Shown piece by piece: positions 57,907 through 64,000 of a stretch of 64,000 bases of DNA. Below the pieces are notes generated by a model. That model was given only the letters and a program-made list of their open reading frames with translations. It made no database searches and was not told where the DNA came from. How positions within the stretch are numbered: the stretch's first letter is position 1; each line of letters begins with the position of its first letter. Source of the stretch: Mytilinidion resinicola (taxonomy: Eukaryota; Ascomycota; Dothideomycetes; Mytilinidiales; Mytilinidiaceae); NCBI RefSeq assembly GCF_010093595.1, contig NW_022985468.1, positions 316,615 to 380,614 on the forward strand. The letters are read 5' to 3'. Made by a program: the position numbers and the translations under genes.

Positions 57907-59835
57907 CTAACCAATCTTGATCTTTCTGCGATCCATAAAAAGCGATAGGCAGAGACAAAAGCAGCCGGAGGCTATCGACGTGATGAAAACACGACTGATC
58001 GCGTACACAATAGCTGCTAGGACTTCCTGTTGCTGAGTGGAATTGAGTGTTTCCAATAGAGCGCTCCCCGCGCCTGAAGTTAGACTCTGAATTTGTGCGA
58101 TGCCTAGAGTAGGAAACAGATCGCGAATCCTATTTTCGGCCAAGTTCAGAAAGATGGCGTTCGCGATGGACAGGGCGATAGCGAGTCCTCCTCCACGAGC
58201 ACACATAATGAATCCAACGGCGCTCGATATCTCCTCGGGTGGAGCAAGCCACTGTGCAACAGCAAATGGAGCATTTAGAAACATGCCCGTGCCGATTCCG
58301 TTGAGCACCATCGCTCCGTAAATAAATCCATTTGAAGTAGGTAGATCGATAGTGTAGAGCATGCTGTTGGCGGCGATCACGAGGGCAGAACCGGTGGCGT
58401 ACCATGGCATGCTGTATCCTGATCGCGCCATGAGGTGGCCGTTTAACATAGTGAACGTCGCCAGTGAGCCGATGAACGGTAATAACCGTACCCCTGCGAG
58501 GAGAGAGCTGCTGTGTTGCACGAACTGAAAGTATAGCGGGATGAAGTAGATCGTCACAAAGGACGACGTTCCCGCAGAGGCTCCCACCAAGAACTGTATC
58601 AAAAGGCCCCTGTTTTTGAGGAAATGAACCGGGAACATTCTGTTCTGCCAGTTTGACCAAACTTGGTGAATGCATAGCGCCATGAACAGAACGCCCGAGA
58701 TGCAGAACAGAGCTATGTCTTGGACGCTGTTCCACGCAAAGGTTGTGCCGCCAAATGAGATGGCCATGAGTCCAGAGACATACACACCGATGACGAGAGT
58801 GTTTCCTATCCAGTCAACAGCTTTCATCCTGTCCCAAAACTTCACACCCGGTCGGAGATCACGGGACGGAAGCAAGAAGAAATACGCTGGAGAAAAGGCG
58901 CCTCCAATGCAAAGATTGATATAAAAGGCCCATCTCCAGGTTGTTGATGCATTGTCGGCAAAGGCTCCTCCAATGACAGGTCCTAGGCTGTAGCAAAGAT
59001 GTCATGGTCAGTAATTATATCCGTCCTTGACTCTCCGAGAAAGGGGCACGGCACTCACACTGTGCCAAAACCAAATACCACGCCGATGATGCCGATATAC
59101 TTTGCTCGTTCAAGAGGTGTAGTGAACAGGGACAGCATCATCATCACTCCCAAGTACATTCCTCCGCCGCCAAGGCCAGCCAGAGCACGTCCGATAATGA
59201 GTGCATTCATGCTAGGCGCCGCCCCGCACACGGTTGAACCGATCTCGAAAATCGCTACGCAGAGCACGTAGATCCACTTTGGATTAAATTGGCCATATAT
59301 TCGTCCCCTGAGAATATGAGTGATTTGTTTGAAGGAACTTGGCTGTAGAATTCGTGCAAAAGCTTACCAGAACAGATTAGTGCTTGCATTTCCGAGGAGA
59401 AATGACACCGATAGCCAAGGCAATTTATCGATCGAACCGAACTCGGCGATGATGTTTGGCTGAACATCAGCGACAATCGTCTGGTCCAGAGCGAATAAGA
59501 ACACGCTTGATAATATGGCAGTCACTATAACGTATATTATTAGGAACCAGATCGAACTTGGATTTATGGAATCGATAATCCTATTTGAGCTTACCAGCGA
59601 ACACCCACTTAATGCCATGTATATCCCGTGGGGGAGGAGCAGATGATGCTGGGGGCAACGGTTGTATGCGGTCCGACGGCGACTGTACGGATTGGTTCGT
59701 GCTCACTACGTTGTTTGGCGGCCGCTCCTCGTCGGGATAAATCTCTGGGCCTCGAGAGCTTTGTCGAGAATCAATCCAGCCATTCGCGGCTATTCGAGGC
59801 TGCAGTTCGATATGTGTAACACTGGTTTGCGACAT
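57907..59835 (-). CDS. MFS drug/proton antiporter, DHA2 (14-TM) type
   Basis: Four exons (59835-59595, 59524-59368, 59307-59059, 58987-57907) give 575 residues and an intact gene. The N-terminal 75 residues are hydrophilic. The first helix carries FALDQTIVADVQPNI, the DHA2 D1 motif; motif A is WGRIYGQFNPKWIY; motif B-like ALIIGRALAGLGGGG; motif C (antiporter) VLGPVIGGAFAD. Further helices follow (YINLCIGGAF, SFVTIYFIPLYFQF, GIGTGMFLNAPF). Family members export toxins, azoles or secondary metabolites at the plasma membrane. Its neighbours (broken ABCG, GMC oxidoreductase) give an accessory setting but no biosynthetic core gene is seen. Confidence 0.92.
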
Positions 59836-61100
59836 TATGTTGAACTGGGATAAGGCGGATGTTAGAGCGTGAGAGGTGTTCGAGAGTAAGCAAAAGCACT
59901 CTCCGCGGGCAGAGCGCTCATATGATATTCGAATGCAATTCGTCTGTTGGCTTTAATCGGCCAATAAGGCGCAACGCAATCCCCTGGCCGATAAGTATAT
60001 CCATTTTCGTGTTAATCCCAGCTAACAGCGGTTAACTCCGTCGCAAATTTTAGTGGGGGTTGTAATAGATGGGTCTGTAAGCACATACGCGCGAAAGTAC
60101 GGAATAGAGGCCACCCTAGAAAACTTCGTTTTATTGATAGCTTCCGTTAAACCACGCAATCTCCTCTATTCCTATAGTAGTACTCGCTAGTCCTGTAGTA
60201 GTATTCTGTTGTCGTTGTTGCTAGCTAAGGACCTCCCCAAAAAGGGGCCGATTGCTATTACAGAGCTTGGCGATTACTACTATAGGACTAGCTATATAGC
60301 GGAGATTAGGGAGACTATTTCCGAGACTTGAATCTTCCAATTCAAGGCGGCCTCTGGTTTCGCACACAGCTGCAATAGACCCCGCCTGCTATGATAAGGA
60401 AGAGGAGCCCCTGCCTCAGGGCCTAGTGCGAGGTCTTCCCTGGTGATCTTTTCCCCTAATGACTGTCACGCCCGTCTCGTCATCCTTTGTATATGCATGC
60501 AGGTGAGGAGATACTGGTAGACGCGGCGGAGCCCTTTTCACCACATTCGCATAGGATTAATGCTAGTCTACCCAACCTCCTGCCACAGGCTCGCCAAAAA
60601 CCTCCACTCTCCTCACAAACCAACGAAGTTCACCACCCACCACCTTAAAACCTCCATCATTATCCTCGACCTTCGCGAAGTAGTAGCACACAGACGCACT
60701 GAACACCATCATCACCTCCCTGCCACCCACCCCCTCCACTCCATGAATACGTCTCGATCCTTGATGTTTTACTCCCAACATTGCCACCAACATTTCCACC
60801 TTCAAAAAAAGATGGAGGAGTAAGCTTCCTCGTTTGTGAGGAAGAGGAAGAGAATTGAAGAGGATCTTTTATTCACGAAACACGTGATCGTCGGGTGATG
60901 AGAAGGGAAGGCTGACTTATGCCTGGCGCACAGAGGATGAATAGCTTGCATTTTTTGCGAAATCAGGGAGAAAGAACCTGTATATCATCTCTTCAGATTC
61001 CTCGTCCTCCAAAAGTACCTACGGGCTGAGGACGACCAAACAATCCCCTTTGCCCATCCATCTGCTAGACTCCCTACAACACTACAAAGCCTCTCCTTCC
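59836..61100. other. Intergenic with TA-rich, possibly decayed transposon sequence
   Basis: 1.27 kb. Around 60150-60320 the sequence is rich in ctag/tatag words; gctagtcctgtagtagta (about 60188) pairs with tactactataggactagc (about 60271), an imperfect hairpin. This composition resembles decayed transposon DNA, but no protein remnant is recognisable. It also contains both gene promoters. Confidence 0.4.
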
Positions 61101-62753
61101 TCACTCGCCCTCATTCCCAACCCCAATCAGCTCCGCCGCCAACTCCGCAAACGCGTAAACCGTCGCCTGCGGCATCGCTCCCACAGCCTCCGGAAACACG
61201 CTCGCATCGCACACCCTCAGCCCCCTGACCCCTTTGACCCGAAACTCAGCATCTAGCACCGTCCCCAGCGCCGCCGTGCCCTGCGGGTGATAGATAGTCC
61301 CACAAAACCTCCGGATCCTTGCATCGATCTCCTCGTCGTTGGAGCGGGACGTCAGTGCCGGAAACCCATCTGGTGGCGTTTCCGCGATTAATTCGCTGGC
61401 TAGAGGTCCGGTCTCCGCGAGCTCCAAGTTGCGGCGCACGGCGGCGCGGAAGGTGTAGCGGTCTGCGGCGGTGGAGAGGTAGTTTGGGTCTATGACAGGG
61501 TGGGCGGTTGGGTCGGTGGAGGGGAGCGTGATCGTGCCACGGGAGGTGGGGAGGAGGAGAAAGGATATGAGGCTGATGTGGGTACCATCTAGGGGCCGGC
61601 CAAGCTGGGCGCTGTAATTCGGTTGGTCGATTAAGGGGAAGTAGAAAACTACGGAGAGGTGGTGGCAGCGTTTGGGGCGGAGATGCGGGTGGGAAGCGTC
61701 AATGGAAGGGTCGTCGGCTGCGAGGGCGGCTTGGAGGTCAGGGGTTGGGAGGGTTTGGAAGGCGAGGAAGTCTGATGGCGCGCCTTGGCCGTACTCGGGC
61801 TTTGCGGTGCCGGTGAAGGGGAGGGCGAAGCCTTTCTCTGGGTGGCGGAGGCGGTAGTATTGCTTGAGGGAGTTGTGGTCGAACAGGTTACGGCCGACTT
61901 CAGGGGAGTCCACGATTTGGGGGACGGAGTGTTTGGATAGCTCGGATGCTGGACCAATTCCGGAGAGCATTAGCAGTTGAGGGGTCTTGTACGCGCCACA
62001 ACTGATAATGACTTCACGGCGAGCATGTAGCTGGTTGCCGTTGAGCAGTTGAATGCCTGTCGCCCTACCGTCCTGGAATAAAATTCTTCTAACGAACGTG
62101 GAATCCATCACGTGTACTCTGGAGAGGTCGTATACCCGCGCGCTATGCTGTCTTGTTGAATCAGAGCTCGATGTTACTCGAAAGTTTTGGCAGAGATCTG
62201 AAAGGCCGGTCGGATCGCCATCAAAAGGGTCCGGATTGATGTCAACTCCCCTAGCGACGAATGATTCTTGCAATATTTTACGCATGGGATACTGCCGGCC
62301 AGCGGCCGTGTGGATCGGTCCGTCGAAGCCATGGTATTTGCGACTGGCTGTGGTATCCCAGAAGCGCTCCGTCCGTTTGAAGTAAGGCAAAAGCCCTTCG
62401 AACGTGAACCTAGCATGGCCCGCTTTTTCCGCTATTACCTCATAATCTGTCCTTGATGCTCTTGTCCAGACTCCAATGTTGACCGCGCTAGATCCAGAGA
62501 CGGTACGACCAGCAAACTGGGTCATGTTTCGGTCGTCGCAGTGGCTCTGGGGGACGCTTGAGTAGTCTAAAACAATGCCATCTTCTATAAGTTCAAGAAG
62601 GCTTTTCCGATCCGTGACATGCGGATTGAAGACGTCGTTTGAGCCTGCTTCGATAAGGGCAACGCTGAACTTTTGGCTAAGGCGGGATGCTATCACAACA
62701 CCTGCTGTTCCCCCTCCGACGACAATGAAATCGAACTTCGTTTCGTCGGACAT
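61101..62753 (-). CDS. GMC-family flavin oxidoreductase (aryl-alcohol oxidase/choline dehydrogenase-like)
   Basis: Intronless; ATG at 62753 (MSDETKFDFIVVGGGTAGVVIA) gives 550 residues. The frame extends 14 codons upstream to 62795, less likely used. The N-terminus is the FAD-binding GxGxxG motif followed by ALIEAG; then FAGRTVSGSSAVN (GMC signature 1), REVIISCGAYKTPQLLMLSGIGP (signature 2; within it SGIGP) and the C-terminal YHPQGTAALG with the catalytic His, then DASVFPEAVGAMPQATVYAFAE. No signal peptide, so cytosolic. It oxidises an alcohol; substrate unknown. Some GMC enzymes belong to secondary-metabolite clusters, but no such core gene is visible. Confidence 0.9.
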   Translation of the reverse strand: MSDETKFDFIVVGGGTAGVVIASRLSQKFSVALIEAGSNDVFNPHVTDRKSLLELIEDGIVLDYSSVPQSHCDDRNMTQFAGRTVSGSSAVNIGVWTRASRTDYEVIAEKAGHARFTFEGLLPYFKRTERFWDTTASRKYHGFDGPIHTAAGRQYPMRKILQESFVARGVDINPDPFDGDPTGLSDLCQNFRVTSSSDSTRQHSARVYDLSRVHVMDSTFVRRILFQDGRATGIQLLNGNQLHARREVIISCGAYKTPQLLMLSGIGPASELSKHSVPQIVDSPEVGRNLFDHNSLKQYYRLRHPEKGFALPFTGTAKPEYGQGAPSDFLAFQTLPTPDLQAALAADDPSIDASHPHLRPKRCHHLSVVFYFPLIDQPNYSAQLGRPLDGTHISLISFLLLPTSRGTITLPSTDPTAHPVIDPNYLSTAADRYTFRAAVRRNLELAETGPLASELIAETPPDGFPALTSRSNDEEIDARIRRFCGTIYHPQGTAALGTVLDAEFRVKGVRGLRVCDASVFPEAVGAMPQATVYAFAELAAELIGVGNEGE

Positions 62754-63700
62754 GATGATTGAGATATTGAGTGAATACAGAAAAGGTGAAGACACGACTC
62801 TAATTTATACCACAGAAAAAGGCGTACTAAAACTGTTAGTAAGACCAAATTTGGAAGAGAGCTCGTAGGTTAGGAACGAGGCGTCCAAGGCGTCCCATCT
62901 GAAATATACATGTCGCTCGCATCAGAGCGCATTATCCCGTTTAGAGCTATTGACCCCTTCGTCGGTACGAGCCTTGTAAGCCCTAACCTTTAGGTCTTCC
63001 CGGCATTGGCTCCTATAAGTTCCCCTGGGCAGTCTTGTACTCTCCCTCTGCTATCATTGGGTTAGTTGTATGATGTTAATGTTAAAGCTAATCATCTAGC
63101 AAGCATTTCTTTAGTGCCGACGGATGGCTCGGATCGAAGATCCATTCTGTACAGTAAGAAAGTAACCTCCATCCTTTTCCAAAGGATTGCTGATTCTGTT
63201 TACACTACCTAATCAGGCCTGAATGTTAGACTTCGGATCTAGGATTCGTGCAAGATGTAGGAAGGAGAAGAGTGGAATTGGATCTGAGTTGTCCCTTAGC
63301 TATTTTCGGCAAGCTTGGGACGACGCCATGATATACCTATCTCTAGGCTAAATTACCCTTTGTACATGTTCGTGTTCTTTACCTAAGCACTGCTAGTGGC
63401 AAACATATGAGTATTGTTAAACGAAGGGAAAGGATGTGTAGATAGCCGCTATCATTCACGGTCCCGGCCCTGGTCCCGTTCACACCGGAGCATCTCCTCC
63501 CCTTCCGAGCACCCATGGCAAACCCAATCACTTCCGAGGTGAACGCTTATCATGCTATCAATCGCTCAATCCAGAGTCAGATTCATTCGAATTCGGCCTC
63601 TATATACGCGGTTCCCTTTCGCCGCTAGAGCCATCCCATCCGCAATGCGACATTTCATGAATCATAGAATCATTTACAGCCATGTCAGAATCCAAAGCCT
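62754..63700. other. Intergenic between GMC gene and alanine aminotransferase
   Basis: 950 bp with the GMC promoter and the alanine aminotransferase 3' flank. No coding region or repeat recognised. Confidence 0.5.
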
Positions 63701-63958
63701 CTAGTCCCTGAACTCATCCATGAACTCCTTGTGGAACTTGACGATCCTACCCACCCAGTCCGTGCCGGGTGCTAGGAAAGTCGTCCTGAAATGCAGCGTG
63801 CCCTCCTTCTGGCCGAAGCCGGAGCCCGCGACGACGCAGACACCTGTGGCGTCGAGTAGGCGGAAGCAGTAAAACTCATCGGGTGCGCGGCCTTCCTTCT
63901 TGGCTTGGGCGATGGCTTTGGCGGGGATGGTGATGGTGGGGAAGAGGTACATGGAGCC
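63701..63958 (-). CDS. Alanine aminotransferase, last exon (gene continues beyond window)
   Basis: GSMYLFPTITIPAKAIAQAK, APDEFYCFRLLDATGVCVV, GSGFGQKEGTLHFRTTFLAP and FHKEFMDEFRD are the conserved C-terminus of fungal/animal alanine transaminase (PLP enzyme; alanine + 2-oxoglutarate to pyruvate + glutamate). An acceptor-like ATGAAG with an upstream CTAAC branch motif precedes GGC TCC, so the exon starts near 63958; the PLP lysine lies in exons outside the window. Confidence 0.88.
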   Translation of the reverse strand, partial: GSMYLFPTITIPAKAIAQAKKEGRAPDEFYCFRLLDATGVCVVAGSGFGQKEGTLHFRTTFLAPGTDWVGRIVKFHKEFMDEFRD

Positions 63959-64000
63959 CTTCATACATGGTTAGTCCGAGAAATTCGAATAGAACGGTTG

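Noticed and set aside
60188..60290. Possible transposon remnant in a TA-rich hairpin
   Set aside because: Composition is suggestive, but there is no protein remnant or clear end, so it is only mentioned in the intergenic entry.
61649..61957. 102-codon open frame within the GMC gene
   Set aside because: Shadow frame of the GMC coding sequence; Ser/Pro/Thr runs come from its C-rich codons.

Overview
The window looks like nuclear DNA of a filamentous ascomycete (Pezizomycotina, perhaps Dothideomycetes; the class is an inference). Genes are split by short introns (45-200 nt, mostly GT-AG with CTAAC-like branch sites). Recognisable families include fungus-specific ones: creC and a creD-like arrestin, Zds, Gem1, DUF6590 and helo-like NLR. 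No tRNA, rRNA or CRISPR array was seen. Exon joins were chosen by eye so that splice sites and frame agree; each intact model given below sums to a multiple of three.

Layout. 1-2270 is a broken polytopic membrane-protein gene. 3222-9084 holds a serine-rich protein with a CxxC pair, a divergent pair (proteasome alpha subunit PRE9 / splicing factor URN1) and a secreted SGNH esterase. 10669-11638 is an aldo-keto reductase; 11.6-14.7 kb is gene-poor and carries a tandem array of about 154-bp units. 14.7-21.2 kb has a small mitochondrial-type protein interrupted by an in-frame TGA, a roadblock (LAMTOR2-like) protein, a two-domain glyoxalase I with a GC-AG intron, and 3-phosphoglycerate dehydrogenase. 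22.0-24.9 kb is an accessory island: an NLR fragment cut at its P-loop, followed by a DUF6590/retropepsin-like/DUF6590 gene. 26-36 kb is conserved housekeeping: hydroxyacid-oxoacid transhydrogenase, an Slm-type PH protein, an AlkB dioxygenase divergent from CDK1, and a GH18 protein ending in a UBA domain. 38-50.8 kb carries a creD-like arrestin next to creC, divergent GEM1, and a Zds homologue. From about 51 kb the window turns accessory again: an inverted-repeat element with 99-bp arms, a MOCOS-like remnant, a foldback repeat, a broken ABCG transporter, an intact DHA2-type MFS transporter, a GMC oxidoreductase, and the last exon of alanine aminotransferase.

How the genes relate. The clearest functional neighbourhood is creD-like/creC: in Aspergillus carbon catabolite repression these act on opposite sides (CreD with the HulA ubiquitin ligase, CreC with the CreB deubiquitinase), and here they sit in tandem about 1.2 kb apart. 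PRE9, GH18-UBA and the arrestin all touch ubiquitin/proteasome biology but are not clustered. Several broken genes carry stop codons that would be explained by a CpA to TpA change, and several small inverted-repeat elements lie between genes; together these suggest past transposon activity and possibly mild RIP-like mutation.
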